From contig CM055877.1 in the NCBI GenBank assembly GCA_029582165.1, positions 41,420,749 through 41,484,748 of the forward strand: a DNA stretch of 64,000 bases, read 5' to 3'. The position numbers were made by a program, and so were the translations under genes. This DNA comes from Portulaca oleracea. Its lineage: Eukaryota; Streptophyta; Magnoliopsida; Caryophyllales; Portulacaceae. Within the stretch, counting starts at the first letter, position 1. Each line of letters begins with the position of its first letter. The notes beneath the pieces are model-generated. The model saw nothing but the letters and a program-made list of their open reading frames with translations, was not told where the DNA came from and made no database searches. Below are positions 32,350 through 44,097 of the stretch, piece by piece.

Positions 32350-34345
32350 TTGAAAAATATTTCTTCTTGTAAATTTTTCTTATTTCTCCGTTTCTCGTTT
32401 ATTTTTCAGTTTTTCCTTCATTTTTCTTTTATTTCCGTCTTTCTTTTTCTTGTTTCATGGTTGTTTTTTCAAATTTTACCATGATTTCTCTTATTTTTGT
32501 GTGTTTGTTTTATTTGCTTGTTCCTAGTTATTTGAGTTTCTAGTTTGTTTTTCCTTTTTGTTTTCTAGTTTCTTAAGTTTTTCTTCTAAATTTTTCTTTT
32601 AAATTGCATCCACCTAGATTGCATTAGATAGAAGCGTGTAGTTTTCTTTTTTTATTTTCTTTTCCTAGTTTGTTTCTCTCTTTTGCATCCACCTATTCAA
32701 AAAATCCAAAATAATCAGAAAAATTAGAGAAAGACCAAAAAATTAGAAAAGACAAAAACCAAAAAAATATAGGATAGGATTAGGATTAAAACCGGAAACA
32801 CCTTTGGTGATGATTTGTAAACCTTTCTTACTTTCAGTTTAGCTTGCTTCGCTTAGAAAAGTCTGGATTAGATCTCAAAAGTTTTTGAAACCTTTTCCTT
32901 CAAATCTTCTGATTTTGAGTCAAGTTATGAAAGTTGTATCTTACCGCTTTGACTATCTTAGAAAGTATAAATGTGCATGCCGCAAATCTTTGGGCTAAGT
33001 TTAGTTGATTGAGCCTCATCCCGTGAGTCCACATTGCCTAAATTTTGATTGATCACTTTTATCAATTCCATATTCCCTGAGTGACTCACCCATTAGTTGC
33101 ATCTCTAGAACTTGCTTTGCATCTTGCTTGAGACTACATACTTGCATTGCACGCTATGACAAAGTGATTAAGGCATTCATTTTATTTTGTTAAGCTACAT
33201 AACCAAATAATCTAACCTACACTATATTTACCGTTCTTTTTGCCCCGCCTAACCTTTGTTTACCCTTCTTTCATGATTAAACCCCGACAATGCAAGCCCT
33301 GGCCTTTGATATCTAGTATCCCTTTGCCTTGCTTGGTTGAATGAGAGTTTGTCATTTTTTCGGAAGGAACCGTTAGTTAGGTGTGTTTGAACAAAAATAT
33401 AAAGTTTGGGAGAAATTGTGCTTATTGTTTCAAATAGGAAGAAATTAAAGTTCCACCTTTTGAATAATTGGTGTTTGGTCATGTTGTTCATACATTATCA
33501 AGGTCGAAGTTGTAATTTCATAGTTTTCTTCTCCCCGATCACCCACCAAAAAGAAAAAAAGAAGAAGTATAAAATTTAAAAAAACGGAGAAAAAGAGTTC
33601 CAAAAGAAAAGGGTGTTTAGGGAGATTCAATTTAAATTTGTAAACTTTGAATTGGTTGTATTCAGTTGAGATGTTTCATATCGTAGAGGGTGAAAGGTGA
33701 AATTCCTTGCATACACTGAAGCAAGAAGGTGAGTTTAGAGTGTTATATTCATTAAAATTCAATCCAAGCATGGCTCTTAACTCCTCAATCCCAAATTTTA
33801 CCGCTCCTTTCCCCTAACCTAAGCCCCGTTACAACCCGATAAAGTCCTTTTGATTGTCACTTGTGCATTGCATACAAGTAGTGGAGAGCGAGGTTCTTAC
33901 CAAGCTTATGGTAGTTTGTTTCTATTGGTTTGAGTATAAGAAAACCCACATACATATTGAAATTTGAGTGATTGAGTGATTTTATTCTATGTGAGATTTG
34001 CTCTTTTTGAGTGACTTACGTCCATAACTAACCGCCCACATTTACATTATTCTTAAGACTGTTAGCGGGTTTATGCTTCAGAAGTACTTGTTCTCTCCTT
34101 TGGGTTTCGAAATTTTCTTCCTTTCTCTTTTAAACTGAGTTTTCATCTTGTCCAGACTGATCTTTGTGATTGCTTGATTGAATTGATGTGTTAGATTGGT
34201 TAGACTGAGGGGGTGTTAAGATTTTGTTTTTGTAATCCTATCGAACGCTCTTTACGCCTCTTTCTCTTCTTACACTTGGTTTCTCCTGTTTGAGCCCTAA
34301 CCCTCCTATTTTTATTACTAACTTGCTTAAGGACAAGCAAGAGCT

Positions 34346-34360
34346 AAGCATGGGGAGATT
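34346..34360 (+). other. Polypurine tract of element C
   Basis: AAGCATGGGGAGATT directly before the 3' LTR start TGATAAAAGT. Confidence 0.75.
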
Positions 34361-35781
34361 TGATAAAAGTCGTTTTTATAAAGAGTTTTTAGGTCTGAAA
34401 TCATGTCAGTTTCATGCTTTTTATATCCGATATCTCGTATTTTTATAGCAATTTCTGTGATTTATACGCTTGATCGCGAGTTTGGTATGTTTTGCAGGAA
34501 TTGGTGGAATTATATCGAAAAGCAAGAAAAATTGGAGGAAGAATAACAAAAATCAAAGAAATAAAAAAAAAGAAGTTGAAGAAGGAAAGAAGAAGAAAGA
34601 AAGAACGGCCCAAATAACACGGCTCAAAGACCAGCTGAGGCTGAAAGGCAAGGCGCAGGCAGTGTTTTTAAAACGCAACCAGCGCCTTGTCCAGAGAGTT
34701 TGGCAACCGAGAATAAAGAAAACGCAGCCCGCGTTTGAAGGCGCAGCCAGCGCCCACTCACGGAGAATTTCGCTTTTTGGGCAAAACGAAGGCCGCGTTT
34801 TGTGCCCTAATCCAGCCCTATAAAAGGGGTTTGACGTCCACCGTTTCAAGAGAGCTAGGCCAGCGAGCGATTTTCAACAATTCTAGCATTAGTTTTCGGA
34901 GAGATTTTTAGATAGCTTTTAGAGTAGACTTACATCAATTTATTTACAGTTGATTCCAAAAGATTACTATTAGATTAGATTATTGATAGTGATCGAAGAA
35001 CACGAAAGAGATCGATTCGGGTGACACGAAGAGATTCCGCCGATTCGAACACGGTTTATTTCTATTCTTCTTTAATGTTGTCTCGATTTTATTTAGATTT
35101 TGCGATGTTTACTTTTAGAATTATGAGTAGCTAATTTCCTTTGTTTGGGGGATAAACTCGATGTCAATTGATTGAATTTGAATACAGTCTCGGTGTTAGG
35201 TTATCCTTTTATTCGTTTAATCTGCGTGCAATGTATGTCATGGTAATTTGACAATAGAACGACAGTTTGAGTCTGTACCTGGTTTTAGATTCTTGACAAT
35301 AGAACGACAGTTTGAGTCTTGAATCGGATTGCGTAGATTGAATAGGTTAGAAAATAGTTAGACATAATGGTTCTTGCCTAGGGTCAATTTATAATCAGTT
35401 CTTATCTTTGATTAGTCTAAATAGTTAGAAATAATGTTTAGGTTAATCATTGTAACTCACCTAGGATCGAAAGATCGAAGTGATAAGGCCTAGAAAGATT
35501 ATAGACCCCGAATTATCTTGTTACCTGCACCGAGATTGTTGATGATTTGATTACTTGACTAGAGTTGACTCCCCTGAACGCTTTTAATTAATTGGTTAAA
35601 CCCTAAAAATTCCTGTTTTCCTAGTTTTGTTTAGAAAACCTTACCACAAACCCCTTGGATCGACCTAGCCGTTCAGTGCGTGGTTGAACGCGAATCCCTG
35701 AGAGAGAACGATACTTTATTACAACACAGACCCGTACGTACACTTGCGGTACACAGACACCTATATGTTTTAGGTCTTTCA
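34361..35781 (+). repeat. 3' LTR of element C
   Basis: TGATAAAAGT ... GGTCTTTCA, 1421 bp, complete. It matches the split 5' LTR on both sides and contains the roughly 440 bp missing there. Dyads at 34670, 34719-34736 and 34783-34801 stand just upstream of a TATAAAA at 34819-34825. Confidence 0.88.
34819..34825 (+). promoter_or_regulatory. LTR TATA box of element C
   Basis: TATAAAA in the context CCCTATAAAAGGGG, 18 nt after the last dyad. The 5' LTR copy has lost it through the B junction deletion. Confidence 0.7.
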
Positions 35782-35786
35782 CCAAC

Positions 35787-36239
35787 AATCCTCAACATCG
35801 ACACCGGGAAAGACTGGAACCGACACTAGGAAAGACCAGAAAATTAACCCCAAGAGCCATCGGGCATCGTGTCCGATGAAGTCTCCCCAACAACTAAGGC
35901 GTCATTCTCGCCTGAGAACACCTATCGGCGCAAGTTCGCCAATCGCGACACAGGACCAAGCTTCCAAGTGTCAGCCTATATCTTCAAGTAGGATGACATC
36001 AAACGTCCGGGATCATGTCAAGTAGGATGTCATCAAATGTCCGAGATCACTGCTGGTAGAGCATCATTCTTGCTTAAGATCACGAATCGGCGCAAGTTCG
36101 CCAACTGCGATGTAGGACTCAGCTTCCAAGCATCAATTCAAGCTTTGCACTCCAAAGTCATACCTACAACCGGTGTCCATCAAATCAAGACTACTTTGAT
36201 TCTCGTCCTATCCTCAGACTCAATCAAATTGGGGGCTCC
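35787..36239 (+). mobile_element. Element A, 3' tail and polypurine tract
   Basis: Continues A after element C. It holds two to three copies of a 22-bp CGACACCGGGAAAGACTGG unit, GCCATCGGGCATCG phrases, GGCGTCATTCTCGCC blocks, then a PPT-type tract (AATCAAATTGGGGGCTCC, 36222-36239). Confidence 0.8.
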
Positions 36240-37899
36240 TGTAGACACCGGGATTTTGACGCATAGAATAACATAAAAAGAAGAGCGGAAGAAATATAAA
36301 GAGAGCCGATAAATACATGCATTTCACATGTACTTTGTTCACTTAAAGGGACATGCATGATCGCATGTAGTCCATCTTAGCTACATGCACATTTTTTTAT
36401 AAAAATGAAGCCATGCAAACCCTACAAACAAGAGCTAGAGGTCGCAAGATCAAACCCTCACAAAAGCACTCAAAAATCAAATAATATTAGCTCATTCCGT
36501 CCAGTGTGAAGGGAAGCTTCCCTAGGCAGAATGTCTTCACACCACACCGTCCATGCATGCATGGACAAGGAGGATCCCTCCCCCTTGGAGCACTTGCCGA
36601 CCGGCCACTACAGCGTCATCCACACGTGGTCAATTGACCACGTGCTACCGTCCACTCCAAGTTCACCCCCTACTGCCCTAGTGTTTTATGCCTAGCCGGA
36701 GATTACTATGTGTGTGCATGCATGCACATGTACCTCCCTCCTCCTCTTAGCCTATAAATACTACTCATCTCCAAACCAATTCACTCACCAATTCACTCTT
36801 CATCTCACCCATCAACTCTCTCAGCATCCATCTCTCTTATCTCTCTAAACTCTTATCTCTCTAATCTCTCTTAATCCCTATTTCTTATCTCATATTAATC
36901 TCTCCTATCATTTTATTCCTTTCATCATCCATCTTACCATAGTCATCACCATTCTTACATCACAAAAATCCTAAACACACATCCTATCTTATTACACCCT
37001 AAACTCCACAAAGAACCCTAGCCTAAACACATCCAAAACCACAAAAAAGCCTTCTTATTCCCTTTTTCTACCTCTTTCTTTTTATCATCTTTTCCATCTT
37101 TTTCTATCATTATATTGGCACTTGGAGAGGAAGGCATCAAGGAGGATCCATCAAGCATTCAAAGGCTAGGCAAGGTCTTTTCCCACAAAATAGCAATGTG
37201 AGCCCTTAAGTGTTTATCTTTCTTGTAAATAAGTGTATATTTGTACTTTTTTTATCTTGTACTACATCCTTGTTGCATGTTCAATGAAATAATCCTATAA
37301 AGTATTCATTCACTTCCCTTCCAAACTTTATCAAAAGCGCATCTTAAACTTTTAGTAGAGTCTTTCCTTTTGTGTGAGGTGAACTCTTAAAGTTTACTTT
37401 TCAAGTTCGTAGCCTTACCCCTAAATCCATTATTGGGTTTCGCAGGCGCACTCTTATTTTTATTTTCCTTTTGGTTTTTTCTTGGCTTTTCCCTTAAAAA
37501 GTCGGGTGGCGACTCCCATTTCGAACTAAAATACATCGAGGATTGCATAAACTACGGTTTTACAATGTATCGACGCAACTTTAAGGTTTTCTTTCTTATA
37601 TTTCTATATGATAGTTGCATAAATCACTTTCTTCCGAGCCTAACATTTAAATGAGCAAATTGGGTTAAATTTAGAAGAGTTTGGAACAAGTGGATGTTCA
37701 CTCTTAAAGATTTAATTCAATAAACTCATAAAATGCATAAGTAAAGGGAAAGTGATTTTACAAAGTATTATTCATGAAATGTAAGTTTAAATTCCTTAAA
37801 GGGTTTGTCAAAGGTGAAACCCCAGCACGAATCAACAAATCACACCCCAATCCTAACGTGGACGTTTGGAAGCCCAAACGGCGAGGAAAAATGTCCACA
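36240..37899 (+). repeat. 3' LTR of element A
   Basis: TGTAGACACC ... AATGTCCACA, 1660 bp. It is homologous over its length to the LTR of F (45240-47408), with the same terminal GGCGAGGAAAAATGTCCACA. TATA box CTATAAATA at 36752-36760. The right flank CTATC (37900-37904) would be its target duplication. Confidence 0.88.
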
Positions 37900-38945
37900 C
37901 TATCCCATTTGACCATCTCTTCTCCCCTTTAAGACACGGTCATTCTTAAGTGTCTCCACATCCCATTCATTAATAAACAATCATCCACTGTCTCCTTCCC
38001 CTAACACTTCCTAACCAATCCTTTCATCCCACCTCACCCTCCGAGGACTTTTAAGCTCAATCATTAATACAAGTATGAAGCTCTGTGTGGCTTACATCTC
38101 AGCAAGAGCGAAAGTCGTCCACATCAGATCAGTTGCTAACTGACAACCACATGATCATGAACAAACTCAGAAACAAGCTACTCTAAACTAGGGGCTCGCG
38201 CTACCTTCGTGACGTCGTTCAAGACATTTATTGGAGATAGCTTCAAAGAGGGACACTTACTCCCTATCGTATAAGGTACTGCATCTTCAACCTCATAGAC
38301 GTCCTAATAGTGGTCACATAAAGAAAAAAAAAGAAGAAAAAAAAAAGAAAAAAAAGAAAAGAGGGGCTAACTTGAAAACCCTTCGGGCAAGTTAGGCAAA
38401 AGGAGATTTTGAGACTCACTACCAAGGACTATGCCTTCTCCTATTCTATGGTCCCCATGCATCATCTCGTCAATCCACATCAAAACTGGGGGCTCGTAAA
38501 TTCCAAGGTGCTCTCCAAAGCAGGACAGTGTCATCAAGAGTCTACGCCAAACCGGGGGCTTGTCATACATCAACATACATTTGCAAGAAATCGAGGTCAT
38601 CTACATGATCATTCATGAAACGCATCCTTAACACATGTTGCCTCCATCATTGTTCCTTGTCCGGTGGATCGAAACATTATCCATCCTGAATTTTCCTGAA
38701 ATTCCCCACGAGTGGCCTTGATTCTTAGAAAGCATTTTCTTAGGGAGTCATGGTTTTAGGAAAGCATTGTCTTAGAAAAGCATTGTCTTAGAAAATCTTT
38801 GTCCAAGAAAATCTTTGTCGGGGGGTTGCCTACATTGCATGTAGAATCGCATGTGTAAATCATCATGTATGTATCCTGTCTAAGCATAATAGGTTTGCAT
38901 TACATCTATAAATCGTGTCAAGGCCTCATGGAGTCAATTGGTCTT

Positions 38946-39189
38946 GCATTGAGTCAGTCTGTTGTGCATTGAGTCAGTTTGTTGTGCATTAAGTCTGTCT
39001 GTCTGTCGTGCATTGAGTCGGTCTGTCATGTATTGAGCCAATTTGTCATACATCAAGTCAATTTGTCATGTATCGAGGTAGTTTGTCATGCATCAAGTCA
39101 GCCTGTCATGCATTGAGTCGATCTGTCATGTATCGAGTCAGTCTATTGTGTGTCAAGTTAGTTTGTCGTACATAAGGTCGATAGTCGTG
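38946..39189 (+). repeat. 20-bp minisatellite in element E
   Basis: About 12 degenerate copies of GCATTGAGTCAGTCTGTTGT, all 20 bp except one 24-bp unit. Confidence 0.85.
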
Positions 39190-39906
39190 CATAAATGCAC
39201 GAGTGCATGAATGCTTGTGTCAAAACAAAATTGCATTGTCTATACAAGAGTTTGGTATACTAGTTGCATGCATACCCACATATCTAAAAATAAAAATAAA
39301 TAAATAAAAAAAGAGAAGAAACGGGGAAGTGCCATCGTTCTTTGAGAGCGCAAACTGAACATTTGTTTAAGCCCATATCTTTGTCGAGCAGTCGACATGG
39401 TTTCCAATCACTGAGAGCAAGATTAGAGTAATCTCTAATCCAACTCTTGTTGCGCAAGTTATCATCCAGTCAAGTCATGCATCATCAGCCCGACAATAAT
39501 AGCACCTGTCCGACTCGGAAGACAGAACGATTCCTGCCAAACACGAATGGCACATGTCTGACACAAAGGGCTGAATCTTCACTTGACTAATACAGATCAA
39601 CGACAGGGAAAATTCAACAATCCATTCCCCACAGTGAAATTTTGGCACCTATGCGCCTGAAGCAAAATAAGGGCCATCGGCAGAGTTTCGGTGAAGTTCC
39701 TCAGCATCAAATTGCCATTATCCAGAGTCGTCGGCCGAGCTCGGCACAATCGCAGCAACAAGAGTCATCGACATCGGGAAAATCCGATTTGCCTCGGGAA
39801 AACCTGCTGGGCATCGTCATCAATCTGCCAGACGGGTAATTCTCTATGTCTTCAACCATTGTTCAAAATAATCCGACATTCTGCTTTCGTTTCTGTGGGG
39901 GGACCT

Positions 39907-40490
39907 TCATTGACACCGGGAAAAATGGGACATCATCATCCAGTTGCCGCATAAAAAGTCGCCAACTCTTCGGTCACCAACAATGGGACCACCATCATCC
40001 AGCTGGCGCATAAAAATTCGCCAGCTCTTCGGTCGCCGACAATGGAACCACCACCATCCAGCTACCGCATAAAAGGTCACTATCATCATCATCATTCAGG
40101 GCCATCGGCAGAGTTTCGATGCAGTCCCAATCTTGAGCCACCAGCATCGTGCCCGGTGAAGTCTCAATCTCCGAGCCATCGGCATCGTGCCCGATGAAGT
40201 CTCGACCCCTAAGGCCATCAACAACGCGCCTGGTGAAGTCCTTCGGCATCGAAAATGCCAACAATCATCAACACCGACACCGGGAAAGACTGGAATCGAC
40301 ACCAGGAAATATTGGAACCGACACCGCAAAAGACTGGAATCGACACAGGGAAAGACTGGAATCGACACTGGGAAAGACTGGAACCGACACCGGGAATGAC
40401 TGGAATCGACACCGGGAATGACTAGAACCGACATTAGGAAAGACTGGAACCGACACTGGGAAAGACTGGGACCGACACTAAGAAAGACTA
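39907..40490 (+). repeat. 3' tail minisatellites of element E
   Basis: Three units of roughly 65 bp with CCATCATCCAGYTGSCGCAT (39907-40080). Then come GCCATCGGCATCG / GATGAAGTC phrases (40090-40250), then about ten 22-bp units of CGACACCGGGAAAGACTGG form (40273-40490). The first array shares words with the tail of B. Confidence 0.8.
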
Positions 40491-41353
40491 GAAAACTCCA
40501 TGAACCATCGGCATCATGTCCGATAACAAGTAAGGCGTTGATCTCGCCCGAGATCAACAACGACTCATCAACAGTTAGGTAGAGCATCATTCTTGCTCGA
40601 GATCATCCCCAAAGAGGTGCATACCGCCCACAACTACAACACAAGACGAAGTTTCCAAGTGTCAACCCACACCTTCATGTATGGTGTCATTCTCGCCCGA
40701 GATCAACAACGATACATCAACAGTTAGGTAGAGCATCATTCTTGTTCGAGATCATCCTCAAAGAGGCGCATGCCGCCCACAACTGCGACATAGGACGAAG
40801 CTTCCAAGTGTCAACCCACACCTTCAAGTAAGGTGTCATTCTCGCCCGAGATCAACGACGACTCATCGATAGTCAGGTAGAGCATCATTCTTGAACGAGA
40901 GGTGCATGTCGCCCGCAACCGCGATGGAGGACTCATCTTCCAAGCGTCACCCCAGGCTTTGCAATCCAAAGTCATATCCTCAGACTACTTTGACCTTCGT
41001 CCTATTTGGACTCGATCAAAGTGGGGGCTCTCTGTAGACACCGGATTTTGTACCAGGACGAGTGTACAAATCAAGCATAACAAGAAAAGAGGCCAGCATG
41101 ACAGAAAATCAAAAGGGCCTTCCTCAGTCAAAAGCTACCGGGCCAACGCACCACAAAAGCCTTTATTTTCCACCTTTTCCACATATATATGCCCACCATT
41201 TCAAATCCCATTTTTTGCACAAGTCTTGTTGGCCCCATTTCTTTTGATGAGAGTAAAGTACACATCATAAAATTTCCAACGCCTTTTGAATTGCCTCAAT
41301 CGGAGTCCGGATGAAAGAATTATGGTCGTTCGAAGTTGCACTTAGCTAGTTTT

Positions 41354-41627
41354 AAAACCCAAGCGGGTTTTAACATTTTCCAGGCCCAGAAATCTGGCCC
41401 AGCAGGGCGCGCCCCGGTCCAGAGAGCTCAAAACCCGCCTAGGTTTTGAGAAGAATAGCAGATGTCGTCGTTTTGTGCCATGTCAACGATCTGCGTGATA
41501 ATCAAATCAAAACCCGCCTAGGATTTGATTGATCTGGCGCCAAAATCTGCATGCATGCAATTCAATCCCTTGATCTTTGCCCACGTGATTGACCCTGGTT
41601 TGACCTCCCAAAAGCCGCCTAGGTTTT
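41354..41627 (+). promoter_or_regulatory. Dyads upstream of the TATA box in the LTR of element E
   Basis: Starts at 41354 (AAAACCCAAGCGGGTTTT), 41430 (AAAACCCGCCTAGGTTTT), 41509 and 41610, spaced 76, 79 and 101 bp. They are at the same positions as in B, with changed centres. Confidence 0.7.
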
Positions 41628-42376
41628 GATCCGGGGAGGGCATGATTTGTGGGGTATGTTCCCCTTGGTTTCCCTCCAAATTTCTCACTCTCTCTCCTAT
41701 AAATACCTCCTCCATTTCACCTTCATACCACCAACTATCATCATCATCCTACCAAAACTCTCTTAAACTTCCTCCACTATATCCATTCTTATCTCCTAAT
41801 ATAATTATAACCACTCTCATAATCCCCATATCACTCCTATACCATTCACCCAAATCATCCATAGCTTCATCATCCTATCCGAGGTCATAACCGGGGCAAC
41901 CCACATCAAACAAGGTTTGCTTTTGTAATTATTATTGTGGTTTTTCATCATGTAATCCATTCTATAATTCCTATACTTGTACATATTTTGTAAAGTAAAA
42001 AACCGCATTTTTTTATATTGCATGATCCGAATAATAATTCCGCGAAATTAATCAAACTTCTCCCCGCTCTCTTTCTTTTCAATGTTGATTTTAGTAGAGT
42101 CTGTTTTATAACAGGCGGATTCGAGAGTTCTTATAACTCTCGAATTCGTAATCTTACCCCCGAATCTAGAAATCGGATTCGTAGACCGGAGTCATTTTTA
42201 TTACTTTTATGGTTTGTCGATTTCCTTAAATCGGCTGGCGACTCTTTTACAATTTATAAACTTGTTTAATTATTTAAAATATTCTCTTTTTGCATAAAAT
42301 AATTTAAGTAAATAATTTAATTCATTCCCTTTGCTAATTCAAGATTGGACCCGAAGAAAATGGGCTAGAAATTAAT

Positions 42377-42474
42377 AAAACCTAAGCGGGTTTTATTAAT
42401 TTCAACCCATTCTTCTTCTGGCCCAGGGATGCCGACGGCCCAGCCCAGAGTCTGCTAAAACCTAGGCGGGTTTT
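42377..42474 (+). promoter_or_regulatory. Dyad pair in the 3' part of the LTR of element E
   Basis: AAAACCTAAGCGGGTTTT at 42377 and AAAACCTAGGCGGGTTTT at 42457, 80 bp apart, with GGCCCAG between. Equivalent to 4897/4975 in B. Confidence 0.72.
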
Positions 42475-42732
42475 AGCAGCCTCTGGTGGCCCGTTTGCTC
42501 CTCTTTGGGCTTGAATTTAGTGAGTGGGCCGGGATTAAATTATTGTTAAATTAATTTGTGTAATTACGGATAATTTAAATAATAAAAAACGGGTTTATAA
42601 ATAAATAAAGTTTCATCACCCCGAAAATGAATTTCGAAAATTAAAAATATTCTTATTTAAGGATTAAGCAACCTTAGTCGGGTCCCAATCATTTAAGTAG
42701 CGCATCACGGGAAAAGGGTCACCCGTTCTACA

Positions 42733-43976
42733 ATCCTTCAAGTGGTATTTTGAGCGACGGTAGTGCAACGGTTCCACCCATCGAACAGCGGCAGGGATTC
42801 TCAAGTTGACATCATTTGTTCACCCAACTACCGGGAGAAAATATGCTAAGACCTGCACCTGCACACCAAGAAAGATCTTATTAATGTAAAAAGAAGGAAT
42901 GTTGCACATCACAAAATTTCTAAAGAAAATATCTTGGAGCATACCTCCAAGACTTGCCAGAGACTACTTCCCAGGTTGACCCACTTCGGCTCTATAGTTC
43001 TTGGACGCCCCACTGTATCACCGCCAGTAGGACGGCATGCAACCCGCATTCCTCTCACCAAGTGAGCACAAGCAGCAGCCAACCAGTTAAAGTTTTTCAC
43101 CCGGCCATAATCCGGGATGTGGTGCATCCAAGAAAAGGTGTTCGTGTCGCCACGATTTGCAAAGATGGTCTCACTTATGAAATGAGCAAGCACCAGAAAC
43201 GGGCGCTGAGGGAGGGGCGAATTCCCAAAGCCCTCATTTCTCAAGGTAGCCACCAAGTGAGAAAACCGTAAACACCATGTCGCCCTGCCAAATCAAGAGC
43301 GGGTTGCAAGAACTCAAAACCACGAGGATTAGGATCATTCTGAAATTCCAACAAATGGCCACCCCAGCTGAGGCCGGTGATCATCACAAAGTCAACAAGA
43401 GTGAGCATCATTTCATCCACAGGGAGGTGAAACGAGTGTGTTGAATCCCAAAAACACTCCACTATGGCCACTATGGCCCGTCCAAATATTCTTCGGGCAC
43501 GTGGTTTCCAGGCTTTCAGGCAAGTCAAGAAAGGGCCAAAACCTGCGCCCTCAATGGTGGTTGAGTAAAGCCTTCCTACGTTTGCATGGCTAGCCAAAGA
43601 CACTACACTTTCCATGCTCCCACATGCCTTAAAGGAATCCTCCTATAGCAAAGAAAATCAAAGGGTCTAAGTTTTCTGTCTAGAGCACTATGTACCTTCA
43701 GCAAAATTTAGAGTACCCATCTACTTTAAATCCAAGCTAAAGTGTCAAACGCAAGACAACAACATGCAGAATATCTTTGAAAGATAAAAACATGTTATCA
43801 AAAGTGTGTACCGAAACATGGGAACGGAAAAACCATGCATGTTCATCCTGACGAAACACGAGCTGTGCTTGAGTGAACTCTCTATTTCGATACTCCCTTT
43901 GCATTGTCCTTGCATAAGGATGCTCCTGGACTGCTGGCTAGGTAGCATGTATGCGTTCCTTGCTTAAGAGATTCAT
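42733..43976 (-). pseudogene. Antisense PMD gene of element F, truncated
   Basis: Exon 1 is 43812-43976 (165 bp, ends AWFFRSHVS), exon 2 is 42945-43642, and exon 3 is cut off at 42733 by element E. Exon 2 carries the PMD core (WDSTHSFHLPVDEM, FVMITGLSWGG, FANRGDTNTF) and is 698 bp rather than 693, with a frameshift near 43250. Exon 1 has a TAG where A has CAA. The exon 2 donor GAG|GTATGC is intact, unlike that of A. Exon 3 is also frame-shifted. Clearly the same gene as in A and B. Confidence 0.8.
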
Positions 43977-44090
43977 CTTTTTGTGATGAAAGCTAAAATA
44001 CCAAAGAAGATTTCTAAAGAGAAGAAGTAAGAGTAAGACAAAGAAGATCTTGAATGAGGATGTGAGAGTTCTCGCAGCTAAAGACTCTCT

Positions 44091-44097
44091 TTTATAG
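44091..44097 (-). promoter_or_regulatory. TATA box of the antisense PMD gene (element F)
   Basis: CTATAAA on the minus strand, continuing AGAG, 121 nt upstream of the ATG at 43976. Confidence 0.6.

Larger units (their letters stand above)
31581..34345 (+). other. Noncoding post-protease region of element C
   Basis: About 2.8 kb with no RT, RNase H or integrase motif in any frame. It contains dyads at 31939-32046. A C/T-rich stretch with Pro/Ala-type GC-rich sequence at 32060-32260 looks like a 5' leader and a remnant coding start. An Athila-style purine tract lies at 32311-32349, followed by long T-rich sequence. Probably the decayed remains of a post-pol ORF region. Confidence 0.6.
3217..35781 (+). 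mobile_element. Element C: Athila-type LTR retrotransposon with gag and protease only
   Basis: The 5' LTR is 3217-3640 plus 21694-22252, split by element B. The PBS is 22255-22272. Gag runs 22401-23161 plus 30400-30901, split by element G. Protease is 31093-31580, followed by a long noncoding region, a purine tract at 34346-34360 and a 3' LTR at 34361-35781. Gag and protease have Athila-style phrases. No reverse transcriptase or integrase is present between protease and the 3' LTR, so C would have depended on enzymes from a relative. Without B and G the element is about 7.3 kb. Confidence 0.85.
37900..41032 (+). mobile_element. Element E (Tat type), 3' noncoding internal part
   Basis: Noncoding sequence leading to a PPT (41014-41032) and an LTR. 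It has CTGGGGGCTCG phrases, a 20-bp minisatellite (38946-39189) and further tails (39907-40490). No gene was recognised. It starts right after the LTR of A, which is simplest to read as A having inserted into E, with the rest of E left of the window. Confidence 0.7.
41033..42732 (+). repeat. 3' LTR of element E
   Basis: TGTAGACACC ... TTCTACA, 1700 bp. Homologous to the LTR of B (same CTTCTCCCCGC and TTACCCCCGA phrases and same ending), but clearly more diverged. TATA box CTATAAATA near 41698-41706. The right flank ATCCT (42733-42737) would be its target duplication. Confidence 0.87.
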
